Shown: piece by piece, positions 1 to 7,042 of the stretch
How the letters are laid out: each line of letters begins with the position of its first letter
Numbering within the stretch: position 1 is the first letter of the stretch
Origin: PHAA01 sp034678805
GTDB lineage: Bacteria; Bacillota; Syntrophomonadia; Syntrophomonadales; Syntrophomonadaceae
NCBI GenBank assembly: GCA_034678805.1
Contig: JAXDBN010000223.1
Span: forward strand, 1 to 8,437
Reading direction: 5' to 3'
Length of the DNA: 8,437 nt
The notes under the pieces: generated by a model
The model's input: the letters and a program-made list of their open reading frames with translations, nothing else
What the model was told of the DNA's origin: nothing
Database searches by the model: none
Program-made: the position numbers and the translations under genes

Positions 1-19
1 TTAATTGATTTATACAGCA

Positions 20-25
20 GAGGTG
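20..25 (+). promoter_or_regulatory. Ribosome binding site that sets the zupT start
   Basis: GAGGTG ends 6 nt before the TTG at 32 and 3 nt before the TTG at 29. The spacing favours the start at 32 over the longer reading from 5. Confidence 0.55.
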
Positions 26-31
26 AGCTTG

Positions 32-847
32 TTGGACAATAATCATGTTTGGCTGGCCCTTGGCCTGACCGTTTTGGCTGGATTGTCCAGCGGTCTGGGT
101 GGATTATTTACCTATGTATTCAGGAAAACCAATGCCAAGCTTCTCTCGGTATCCCTTGGTTTTTCTGCCGGGGTTATGATTTATGTTTCTTTCGTTGAGA
201 TATTTTTTCAGTCCCGGCAACTGTTGCTAGCCAATCTGGGCCAGACACTCGGATCATGGGTAAACATCCTGGCTTTTTTCGGTGGTATCTTTTTAATTGC
301 CCTGATCGATAATCTTATCCCTTCCTACGGTAATCCGCATGAGTCGCACAAAATCGAGGAAATAGCTCTAGATAATTGTGATATAAAAAACGACAGCAGC
401 CTGCTTAGAACCGGATTGTTTACCGCTCTGGCTATTGCCATACATAATTTCCCCGAGGGGATGGCCACTTTCGTCTCCACGTTACAAGATCCGTCGCTCG
501 GGATTGCCATTGCCATTGCTATAGCGATACACAATATTCCTGAAGGGATTTCCGTAGCCATACCGGTATATTGTGCGACGGGCAGCAGATCCCAAGGGGT
601 GGGATTGGCTTTCATCTCCGGTATAGCCGAACCAGTGGGAGCTATTATCGCCTATGTGCTTTTACTCCCGATACTTAATGATGTGGTTTTTGGAGTCCTG
701 TTCGCCGCCGTGGCTGGAATCATGGTGTTCATATCCCTGGATGAATTACTTCCTACCGCCAGGGAATATGGAGAACATCATTTATCCATTTACGGCCTGA
801 TCTTAGGCATGATAATCATGGCGGTGAGTTTACAGCTCTTCATATAG
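32..847 (+). CDS. zupT: ZIP-family metal (zinc) transporter, ZupT-like
   Basis: Integral membrane importer of divalent metals, chiefly zinc and possibly iron or manganese, moving them into the cytoplasm. The 271-residue product is close to the size of E. coli ZupT and is almost entirely hydrophobic segments. It carries the two metal-binding signatures of the family, HNFPEG (His138) and HNIPEG (His167), and the SGIAEPVGA segment around Glu200. A hydrophilic, His/Asp/Glu-containing loop (ESHKIEE followed by DNCD) precedes the first signature, as is usual for the variable cytoplasmic loop. An in-frame TAA at 2-4 shows that the gene is complete. TTG codons at 5, 29 and 32 could start it; 32 is preferred because GAGGTG at 20-25 lies 6 nt upstream, whereas the TTG at 5 would put this site inside the gene. 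The 3' end overlaps the convergent ABC exporter gene by 8 bp. Family is secure; exact metal and exact start are less so. Confidence 0.93.
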   Translation: MDNNHVWLALGLTVLAGLSSGLGGLFTYVFRKTNAKLLSVSLGFSAGVMIYVSFVEIFFQSRQLLLANLGQTLGSWVNILAFFGGIFLIALIDNLIPSYGNPHESHKIEEIALDNCDIKNDSSLLRTGLFTALAIAIHNFPEGMATFVSTLQDPSLGIAIAIAIAIHNIPEGISVAIPVYCATGSRSQGVGLAFISGIAEPVGAIIAYVLLLPILNDVVFGVLFAAVAGIMVFISLDELLPTAREYGEHHLSIYGLILGMIIMAVSLQLFI

Positions 848-858
848 AAGCCGCCGTG
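817..858. other. Imperfect stem spanning the convergent gene ends
   Basis: CATGGCGG (817-824) can pair over 8 positions (one G-U) with CCGCCGTG (851-858). A small inner CTTC/GAAG hairpin around ATATA (838-850) abuts the right arm. Both stop codons lie inside the structure. No T-run flanks it on either strand, so it is at best a non-canonical bidirectional terminator. Confidence 0.3.
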
Positions 859-2774
859 GTGAACTGGCTGTTATATAACTCGGCGTAAAATCCTTGCTTA
901 GCCAGCAGCTGCTGGTGGGTGCCCTGCTCAATTATATTCCCCTGGTTCATTACCAGGATAAGGTCAGCGTCACGAATGGTAGACAGCCGATGCGCTATCA
1001 CACAACTGGTCCGGCCTTGCATCAGCTCGCTCATGGCCTGTTGAATCAATATCTCGGTTCTGGTATCGATATTGCTGGTGGCTTCATCGAGGATAAGGAT
1101 GGCCGGGTCAGCCAAAAAGGCCCTGGCGATGGTCAACAACTGTTTTTGACCTTGGGATATATTGGAGGCCTCTTCATTAAGAACGGTATTATAGCCCTGG
1201 GGCAGGGTCCTGATGAAGTAATCGGCCCGGGCAGCCCTGGAGGCAGCCACGATTTCTTCCTCCGTGGCTCCATCCTTACCATAGGCGATATTCTCGCGGA
1301 TGGTACCATTAAACAGCCAGGTATCCTGCAAAACCATACCAAACAGTTTGCGCAGGTCACCGCGTTTCATCTCGGTGACATCAGTCCCGTCGACAGTGAT
1401 ACGGCCCCCGCTAACGTCATAGAAACGCATTATCAAATTTACCAAAGTGGTCTTACCAGCCCCGGTCGGACCTACAATAGCTACAGTCTGCCCCTCTTTC
1501 ACATCGATGCTCAGATCTTCAATTAAAGGCGTCTCTTCTTTATACCTGAATCTAATATGGTCAAACATAACGTCGCCGCGGGGAAATTCAATTACCTTGG
1601 CATCAGATTTGTCGGGTATCTCCTCGGGTTCATCCAGGATCTCAAATACGCGCTCTGCCGAGGCTACCGTTGATTGCAGCACATTGAAGATATTGGCCAC
1701 CTGGAGGATGGGCTGGGTGAATTGGCGTGTATACTGGATAAAAGCCTGAATATCGCCGATTTCTATCGAACGTTTAGCAACCAGTAATCCCCCCACCACA
1801 CAAACCAATACGTAGCCAATATTGCTGACAAAGTTGAGGGCGGGGAAGATGATACCGGAGATAAACTGGGCCCGCCATCCAACGCCATACAGTTCATGGT
1901 TAATGCTCTGGAATTTTTTGATGGAATCCTGCTCATGCCCAAATGCTTTAACAATCTTGTGCCCGCCGTACATTTCTTCCACATGCCCATTCAATTCGCC
2001 GATGGTCTTCTGCTGGGCACGGAAAAACTTCTGCGAATTTTTAGTAATGGCAGCCGTAATCAAACCACTGACCGGTAATGAAACCAAAGCTATTATAGTC
2101 AATATAGGGCTGATACTCAGCATCATGACCAGTATGCCGATAACGGTCACTACCGAGGTGATCAGCTGGGTCAGGCTCTGCTGCAGAGTATTGGCGATAT
2201 TGTCCATGTCATTGGTAACCCGGCTCAATATCTCTCCATAAGTGCGCTGATCAAAGTATTTCAGGGGTAAACGGTCCAGCTTGGATTTAACATCGTTGCG
2301 CATGCGGTAAACCGTCAGCTGCGAAACGCTGGCCATGATGTAGTTCATGGCATAGGTGAAGGCGGCACTGATCAAGTAAAGGATGATCATCAAGAGCAGG
2401 ATCTTGCCGATATAATCAAAATCGAAAGCCGGGATGGCCTGGTGGCGCAGCTCATTAATCACCGAGGGAGGTGCGTGTCTTTCAACAGCTGCGTTAAGCT
2501 GCGAAATATATGCATACCGGGCTAGCACCCCTTCGCCTAGCTTGGTGGTAGCCTTACCCAAAATTTTGGGCCCGACTATGGCAAATATGGTGCTGAGTAT
2601 GGCCAGGCAAAAGACCATTATGAAACGGATCCGGTCCGGGCGCAAATAATCGATCAGCCTGATCATGGTGCCGCGAAAATCCTTGGCTTTTTCAACCGTC
2701 ATCATCATCCCCGGGCCGTGCCGGCCCGGACCTGGGCCTCTGCGCTCAGTTGAAGCAGGCTCTTTGGTGCTCAT
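840..2774 (-). CDS. Heterodimeric ABC exporter, catalytic (TM288/BmrD-like) subunit, permease-ATPase
   Basis: Half-transporter of 644 residues: a six-helix exporter domain (about 45-365) followed by a nucleotide-binding domain (about 400-635). Visible motifs are Walker A GPTGAGKT (435-442), Q-loop Gln483, signature NISQGQ (538-543), Walker B ILILDE ending at catalytic Glu564, and switch His595. The catalytic Glu and His are intact, but the signature departs from LSGGQ. This is the pattern of the consensus-site-donating partner in TM287/288 and BmrCD. The N-terminus (11-25) is a Gly/Pro/Arg/His-rich tail, and a long first extracellular loop lies at about 78-120; both fit this subunit class, as does the length (BmrD is of similar size). 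The ATG overlaps the TGA of the partner gene as ATGA (2771-2774), and GGAGGAGGA at 2781-2789 lies 6 nt upstream, so translation is probably coupled. Likely substrate is a drug or amphiphile; this is inferred. Confidence 0.93.
   Translation of the reverse strand: MSTKEPASTERRGPGPGRHGPGMMMTVEKAKDFRGTMIRLIDYLRPDRIRFIMVFCLAILSTIFAIVGPKILGKATTKLGEGVLARYAYISQLNAAVERHAPPSVINELRHQAIPAFDFDYIGKILLLMIILYLISAAFTYAMNYIMASVSQLTVYRMRNDVKSKLDRLPLKYFDQRTYGEILSRVTNDMDNIANTLQQSLTQLITSVVTVIGILVMMLSISPILTIIALVSLPVSGLITAAITKNSQKFFRAQQKTIGELNGHVEEMYGGHKIVKAFGHEQDSIKKFQSINHELYGVGWRAQFISGIIFPALNFVSNIGYVLVCVVGGLLVAKRSIEIGDIQAFIQYTRQFTQPILQVANIFNVLQSTVASAERVFEILDEPEEIPDKSDAKVIEFPRGDVMFDHIRFRYKEETPLIEDLSIDVKEGQTVAIVGPTGAGKTTLVNLIMRFYDVSGGRITVDGTDVTEMKRGDLRKLFGMVLQDTWLFNGTIRENIAYGKDGATEEEIVAASRAARADYFIRTLPQGYNTVLNEEASNISQGQKQLLTIARAFLADPAILILDEATSNIDTRTEILIQQAMSELMQGRTSCVIAHRLSTIRDADLILVMNQGNIIEQGTHQQLLAKQGFYAELYNSQFTTAASI
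2711..2729 (-). repeat. GC-only inverted repeat near the start of the second exporter gene
   Basis: CCGGGCC at 2711-2717 and GGCCCGG at 2723-2729 form a perfect 7-bp stem with a 5-nt loop. It starts about 45 nt inside the coding sequence of the 644-residue subunit. No U-run follows it on the mRNA strand, so it is not a standard terminator. It encodes part of the Gly/Pro/Arg tail and may simply reflect that composition. Confidence 0.5.
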
Positions 2775-4504
2775 GCGATCTCCTCCTCCGACAACTGGGA
2801 AAGTACGATCTCCCGGTATACCTGGCAGGTTTCTAACAGCTCTTTATGAGTGCCCATTCCGACCATTTTACCTTCATCCAGAACGATTATGCGGTCGGCA
2901 TTCATCACCGTGCTGACCCGCTGGGCCACTATGATCACGGCAGCATCAGCCGTCTCTTGTTTAAGAGCTGCCCTCAGCCGCGCATCAGTTTTAAAATCCA
3001 GGGCGGAGAAGCTGTCATCTAAAATATAGATTTCCGGCCGGCGCACCAGGGCCCGGGCAATCGACAAGCGCTGTTTTTGACCACCTGATAGATTGGTGCC
3101 GCCCTGGGCAATCTGGGCATTAAAACCATCCTCCATAGTGGAAATGAACTCCTGGGCCTGGGCAACCTCAGCGGCGCGGCGCACCTCTTCCTCGCTGGCT
3201 TCAGCTTTGCCATATCGGATATTCTCAGCGATAGTACCGCTGAAGATGACCGGGGTTTGGGGTACAAATCCGATTTTGGACCTCAGTTCCTGCTGGGTCA
3301 TTTGCCGAACATCAACCCCATCGACCAGCACCGAACCACTATCTACATCATAGAATCTGGCAATCAGATTAATCAGGGTACTCTTACCGGATCCAGTTCC
3401 GCCGATTATAGCCGTAAATTCCCCGGGTCGCAGTGAAAAACTGATATCCCGCAGGGCCGCTTCATGTTCCTCGGCCCCTGGATAGGAAAAGGTTACATCC
3501 CGGAATTCTACCGTTGCCTGCTTGGCAGGGGGAACCTGGGGTTGTTCCGGATCAAAGATTTCCGGTGCTGTTTCCAGCACCTCATTTATACGTACCGCCG
3601 AAGCCTGGGCCCGCGGTATCATGATGAAAAGGATGGTTACCATAATAATGGAGAACATGATCTGGATGGCATATTGCATAAAGGCCATCATGTCACCTAT
3701 GTTGCTGGTATTTTGGCTGATACGGATACCGCCGAACCAAATTATGGCGATCGAGGTTATGTTCATCAAGATGATCATGATGGGCTGCATCATGGCCATA
3801 ATTTTATTGACCTTGATGGATGTCTCAGTCAATTCCAGGTTAGCCTGGTCAAACCTCTGCCGCTCCCGCTCCAAACGGTTAAAAGCTCTAATAACCCGAA
3901 TACCAGTGAGATTCTCACGCAAGACCAGGTTGACCTTATCCAGTTTGGCCTGGATGGACCTGAACAAAGGAACAATATATGTAGCTATGCCTGCGATTAA
4001 AAGCAGCATAAGGGGAAGGACAACCACTAGAATCCAGGTCAGGCTTTTATCCTTATTAAGAGCCATAATGATACCGCCAATACACATAATCGGGGAATAA
4101 ACCATAAAGCGCAATCCCATCACTAGCACGTTCTGAACCTGGGTGATATCGTTGGTGGTGCGGGTGATCAGTGAAGCGGTGCCAAGCTTATCGAACTCAT
4201 GCAGGGAATAACTCTCCACGTGAGAGAAGACCAGGCCGCGGGTGTCACGGCCGAACCCCATGCCCACGATGGCCGATAAAAAGCTGGCCGCGATGGAAAG
4301 GGCGGTACTAGCGAGGGCGACCAGCAGCATATAGGCTCCATAAGTCAGGATATAATTATTATCACCCTTCATCATGCCGTTATTAACCACATTGGACATA
4401 AGGGTAGGCAGTGATAACTCCGCTATAGCCTGGCCAAAGAGTAAAAATATTACCCCTGACAGTTCTAAATAATAAGGTCTCAAACCCCGGAATAATTGCA
4501 GCAT
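2771..4504 (-). CDS. Heterodimeric ABC exporter, degenerate-site (TM287/BmrC-like) subunit, permease-ATPase
   Basis: Half-transporter of 577 residues with six predicted helices (about 12-300) and an ATPase domain (about 330-570). Walker A is GGTGSGKST (368-376), Q-loop Gln416, and the signature is a canonical LSGGQ (472-476). After Walker B (YILD, 493-496) the catalytic Glu is replaced by Asp497, and the switch His is replaced by Gln528 in IIVAQR. Known heterodimeric exporters show exactly this: this chain's Walker motifs pair with the partner's altered signature to form the non-hydrolysing site, while its intact LSGGQ completes the active site with the partner's Glu564. A GGAG (4513-4516) sits 8 nt before the ATG. 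The gap to the upstream adaptor gene is 28 bp, and the downstream partner overlaps by 4 bp. CTCAAT (4507-4512) and ATTGAG (4535-4540) could pair across that gap, with the GGAG in the loop; this is weak. Confidence 0.93.
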   Translation of the reverse strand: MLQLFRGLRPYYLELSGVIFLLFGQAIAELSLPTLMSNVVNNGMMKGDNNYILTYGAYMLLVALASTALSIAASFLSAIVGMGFGRDTRGLVFSHVESYSLHEFDKLGTASLITRTTNDITQVQNVLVMGLRFMVYSPIMCIGGIIMALNKDKSLTWILVVVLPLMLLLIAGIATYIVPLFRSIQAKLDKVNLVLRENLTGIRVIRAFNRLERERQRFDQANLELTETSIKVNKIMAMMQPIMIILMNITSIAIIWFGGIRISQNTSNIGDMMAFMQYAIQIMFSIIMVTILFIMIPRAQASAVRINEVLETAPEIFDPEQPQVPPAKQATVEFRDVTFSYPGAEEHEAALRDISFSLRPGEFTAIIGGTGSGKSTLINLIARFYDVDSGSVLVDGVDVRQMTQQELRSKIGFVPQTPVIFSGTIAENIRYGKAEASEEEVRRAAEVAQAQEFISTMEDGFNAQIAQGGTNLSGGQKQRLSIARALVRRPEIYILDDSFSALDFKTDARLRAALKQETADAAVIIVAQRVSTVMNADRIIVLDEGKMVGMGTHKELLETCQVYREIVLSQLSEEEIA

Positions 4505-4532
4505 TTCTCAATCTCCATCGGTGCAAAGGTTG

Positions 4533-5678
4533 TTATTGAGCTTTGATAGCCTTTCCATCAATCAGCTGACCGACATTGGACCCAGCGACCCGTTCTCCTT
4601 CGTCCAGTCCGGAAATAATCACAATGTCCTGGTCATTGCTCAAGCCCAGCGTGACTTCCCTTTGATAGGCTTTATTATCCTGGATCACGTACACATAGCT
4701 CTTGCCATCGATTGTCTGGATCGCGGTACGCGGGACTACCACCCCGGCAGCTTTGAGGTTCAATGTACTATGAGCCGATAGGCCAGCCATTAAGCCCTGG
4801 TCATTTTTCAATGAGATTTCCACCGGGAATAATTCACCGGTGCTAACCGCTATCGGACCTATTGTAGTGATCGTACCCTTGAAAACTGTGCCCGGATAGC
4901 TGTCAATAGTAACGTCCATGTCCTGGCCAAGCGTTAATAACCATAACTGCTCCTGAGGTATCGTGCTCTTCAGTTTCAGTATCGAGCTGTCCACTATGGA
5001 TATAACCGCGCTTCCCGAGGTTACCACCTGGCCGATATTCACATTCCGGGTAGTCAACACACCATCGATGGGACTGCGGATGGTACTAATGTCAATCTGG
5101 ATCTGATAATTTCTGACCGAGGCGAATGCCGCATCAGCATTAGCCCGGGCCTGGTCTAAAGCAGGACCGGAAGCGGTCTGATATTGTTTTTCAGCAATGG
5201 TCAGTTTGTCCCGGGCTTCATCCATCTGGCTTTGCGATACTGCTCCGGCATTGAATAGCGTTTGGATGCGGTCAAAGTTGGCCTGGGCCGCGTCCAGATT
5301 GGTTTTACTTATTACAGCGGCATTCTCAGCTGCCTGGGCCGCTGCCTGAGCGCTTTTATAATTGGCCTCGGCCTGCATCAGCTGGCCTTGCAGGGCCTGG
5401 ATGTCAAGGGTCATCAGCACATCCCCGCTTTTCACAAGGTCTCCCACCTTATGGGGTAGTGCTACTACTTGCCCGGTCGTGCGGCTTGATATATCTGCTA
5501 TCTGGGTAGGCAGCAGGACTCCGCTGAATACCAAATTAGTGTCAAGTTCACGGTTGGCGGCAACCGCAGTGGCTACCGGCAGGTCCCGGCTGGCCTTCTG
5601 GCTGGCGCACCCGACTACTGTCGATAATAACAGCGCAGCGGCCAGGATCAAAATAAAAATGCAGCTTCTCTTTGGCAT
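4533..5678 (-). CDS. Membrane fusion / efflux adaptor lipoprotein (HlyD/RND-adaptor type)
   Basis: Adaptor protein of 381 residues, exported and lipid-anchored outside the cytoplasmic membrane. The N-terminus has basic residues, a hydrophobic core and a lipobox VVGC with Cys24 as the predicted lipidated residue. It then shows the usual order of an efflux adaptor: first lipoyl half (about 60-95, GQVVALPHKVGDLVKSGDVL), a long Ala/Gln/Glu-rich helical hairpin (about 95-195), second lipoyl half (about 198-230, IRSPIDGVLTTRNVNIGQVV), a beta-barrel (about 235-310) and a membrane-proximal domain (about 312-381). The start at 5678 is chosen because GGAGGG (5685-5690) lies 6 nt upstream and the signal peptide begins directly. 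A longer reading from 5720 would overlap the upstream gene and put 14 extra residues before the signal. The gap to the upstream gene is 13 bp. It may link the downstream ABC pair to the wall, to an outer partner, or to substrate. Confidence 0.9.
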   Translation of the reverse strand: MPKRSCIFILILAAALLLSTVVGCASQKASRDLPVATAVAANRELDTNLVFSGVLLPTQIADISSRTTGQVVALPHKVGDLVKSGDVLMTLDIQALQGQLMQAEANYKSAQAAAQAAENAAVISKTNLDAAQANFDRIQTLFNAGAVSQSQMDEARDKLTIAEKQYQTASGPALDQARANADAAFASVRNYQIQIDISTIRSPIDGVLTTRNVNIGQVVTSGSAVISIVDSSILKLKSTIPQEQLWLLTLGQDMDVTIDSYPGTVFKGTITTIGPIAVSTGELFPVEISLKNDQGLMAGLSAHSTLNLKAAGVVVPRTAIQTIDGKSYVYVIQDNKAYQREVTLGLSNDQDIVIISGLDEGERVAGSNVGQLIDGKAIKAQ

Positions 5679-5684
5679 GACCAA

Positions 5685-5690
5685 CCCTCC
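5685..5690 (-). promoter_or_regulatory. Ribosome binding site that sets the lipoprotein adaptor start
   Basis: GGAGGG on the minus strand, 6 nt before the ATG at 5676-5678. It supports the shorter 381-residue product, which starts with the lipoprotein signal. Confidence 0.8.
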
Positions 5691-5691
5691 T

Positions 5692-6390
5692 CTAATTGAT
5701 ATGAATCTTGACGGTGGCATTCATGCCAGGCATCAGGACCAGGTCTTCAGCATTGGTAATTACGATACGTACCGGGATCAACTGGGTTACCTTAGAATAG
5801 GTCCCGCTGGTATTCAAGGATATGGTTGTTCCCAGGGCAGTGTTGGTGGCCTGGCCAACACTGTCAACATAACCGGTGAATTTCATTCTCGGATAAGCAT
5901 CGATTTTAATATCTACCGGTTGGCCGGGTTGTATATGGAGAATATCCGTTTCCTCTATGTTAGCCTTGATATATGGATGGTCAGTATCGGCTATAGTAGC
6001 TATCTCCATACCCGGACTCAATACCTCGCCCCGGACTACATCGCAGATGATGACCTTACCGTCTATGGGCGACTTGATGTCAGCCTTGGAAACCAGGGTA
6101 TCGGCTGAGTTAGCCAGGGTCGAGGGACTTAGACTAGTAGTTGAAATGAGGCTGCTGATATCCTGTTTACCCAAAACCTGCCCGGCCTTTACTTGATCTC
6201 CTGTCTGTACGTTCCATTCCTTAAGCTTGCCGGTTATTTCCGGTGTTAAGGTTATCATGTCGGCAGTTACCGAGGCATTCTGGGTGGAAAAGTAATTTAT
6301 ACTCTGGTAAATGTAATAGGCCAATCCGGCCAGGCCTCCCACCAAAATGACGACTCCGGTTATTGTTAGAATTTTCTTGATCTTATTCAT
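5692..6390 (-). CDS. Short HlyD-family adaptor, membrane-anchored, without coiled-coil hairpin
   Basis: Protein of 232 residues with an N-terminal signal-anchor helix (about 7-28) and no lipobox. The first lipoyl half (about 40-76, ITGKLKEWNVQTGDQVKAGQVL) and the second (about 103-135, ADIKSPIDGKVIICDVVRGE) are joined by only some 25 residues rich in Ser, Thr and Leu, not by the long helical hairpin of ordinary HlyD or EmrA proteins. A beta-barrel domain follows (about 138-232), with NIEETDILHIQPGQPVDIKIDAYP and a closing LMPGMNATVKIHI strand, both typical of the EmrA/HlyD barrel. Its ATG lies inside the end of the marR gene (8-bp overlap), with a purine-rich GAGGGGG upstream as the probable ribosome binding site. 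A role as a second adaptor or accessory factor for the exporter encoded downstream is inferred. Family assignment is firm; function is not. Confidence 0.87.
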   Translation of the reverse strand: MNKIKKILTITGVVILVGGLAGLAYYIYQSINYFSTQNASVTADMITLTPEITGKLKEWNVQTGDQVKAGQVLGKQDISSLISTTSLSPSTLANSADTLVSKADIKSPIDGKVIICDVVRGEVLSPGMEIATIADTDHPYIKANIEETDILHIQPGQPVDIKIDAYPRMKFTGYVDSVGQATNTALGTTISLNTSGTYSKVTQLIPVRIVITNAEDLVLMPGMNATVKIHIN

Positions 6391-6841
6391 TATCCTGCCC
6401 CCTCTGGCTATTCGGTGAGAGTATCTCCGTCATCCGCATCAGCATGTTCTCAAGTTCATCCAGGTTTTCTTCCGGCAGCTGCTTCAATTTCTCAACAAAA
6501 CTTCGTCGGATCTCATGGAAAACCGATCTAAATGTAAGAAGCCCCTTATCAGTCAACTCAATGCGAACCACCCGCCGGTCCTGTTCATCCAGCTCCCGGC
6601 TTACCAGTTGGCAATCACTTAGCTTATCTATCAGCGGGGTAAGCTGCTGCTTGGAAATCTTCAGTAAACCCGCCAGTTCCGACATAGGCAATGAGCTGCG
6701 GCGATAAAGAACACCAAGGGTATGAAACTGGGTGGGACTTAACGTTGTGCGGGTGATATGTTCGGCCGGTTTCAGGTACTCATGTTTGATCAGGCCAAAA
6801 AAGGTTAAGAAATCGCCGGCTACTTTTTCTACTTTACTCAT
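6383..6841 (-). CDS. MarR-family transcriptional regulator, probable repressor of the efflux operon
   Basis: Winged-helix DNA-binding protein of 152 residues, the usual MarR size, expected to act as a dimer that releases DNA on binding a small molecule. The helix-turn-helix spans about 53-80 (MSELAGLLKISKQQLTPLIDKL), followed by the wing with the family's DxxDRR signature (DEQDRRVVRIELTDKG, 85-100). The flanking helices at both ends form the dimer region. It is the first gene of the exporter operon and overlaps the next gene by 8 bp. The ATG at 6839-6841 is chosen because GGTAGGTG (6847-6854) sits 5 nt upstream; a TTG start at 6862 would place that site inside the gene. A promoter and a strong inverted repeat lie just upstream, which fits autoregulation. 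The inducer cannot be deduced. Confidence 0.93.
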   Translation of the reverse strand: MSKVEKVAGDFLTFFGLIKHEYLKPAEHITRTTLSPTQFHTLGVLYRRSSLPMSELAGLLKISKQQLTPLIDKLSDCQLVSRELDEQDRRVVRIELTDKGLLTFRSVFHEIRRSFVEKLKQLPEENLDELENMLMRMTEILSPNSQRGQDNE

Positions 6842-6880
6842 TTTTTCACCTACCAATATCAATCTTTAAATAACAAAACC

Positions 6881-6909
6881 AGTATATATCAACGCGCCGT
6901 AGTGGTAAA
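6881..6909 (-). promoter_or_regulatory. Sigma-A-type promoter of the marR-efflux operon
   Basis: On the minus strand, TTTACC (6904-6909) and TATACT (6881-6886) are separated by exactly 17 bp. They match the -35 and -10 consensus at 4/6 and 5/6 positions. The predicted start lies near 6874, giving a leader of about 33 nt to the marR ATG. Confidence 0.65.
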
Positions 6910-6920
6910 TAATAATTTAC
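6905..6920. promoter_or_regulatory. Candidate MarR operator, perfect inverted repeat
   Basis: GTAAATAATAATTTAC is a perfect 6-bp inverted repeat with a 4-bp centre. It covers most of the -35 of the marR promoter. Size, symmetry and position all fit a MarR dimer site that blocks RNA polymerase. Binding is inferred from position only. Confidence 0.6.
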
Positions 6921-6939
6921 TATTAATAATAATTTACTA
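6908..6939. repeat. Two 15-bp direct repeats forming a tandem operator candidate
   Basis: AATAATAATTTACTA occurs at 6908-6922 and again, identically, at 6925-6939, a 17-bp period. The second copy keeps the ATTTAC half of the inverted repeat, but its left half is degenerate (ATTAAT instead of GTAAAT). It may be a second, weaker regulator site just upstream of the -35. Confidence 0.6.
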
Positions 6940-6980
6940 ACCTCCGGCAGGAATAACGTATAATCTGCTAATAAATAAAT

Positions 6981-7002
6981 GCTCGGGCAATATATCGAGC
7001 CC
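6981..7002. repeat. Hairpin with two alternative pairings
   Basis: GCTCG (6981-6985) can pair with CGAGC (6996-7000). Alternatively GGGC (6985-6988) can pair with GCCC (6999-7002). The two pairings exclude each other. No U-run follows directly, so it is not a standard terminator. Confidence 0.35.
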
Positions 7003-7042
7003 CTAATCCAAATATTCTTCAGCTTTGCTGGATAATTTTATT

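Noticed and set aside
325..615. Minus-strand frame inside zupT
   Set aside because: It is a shadow of the conserved ZIP coding frame, with no ribosome binding site or domain.
894..1526. Long plus-strand open frame opposite the exporter gene
   Set aside because: It lies wholly inside the 644-residue ABC subunit gene, shows no recognisable domain and has an amino-acid mix typical of an antisense frame. The same holds for the other antisense frames within 840-6841 and for the minus-strand frames inside the acetyltransferase gene.
6933..6964. Plus-strand promoter TTTACT ... TATAAT
   Set aside because: The -10 is perfect, but the spacer to the best -35 is 20 bp, outside the usual range. Kept only as part of a speculative finding.
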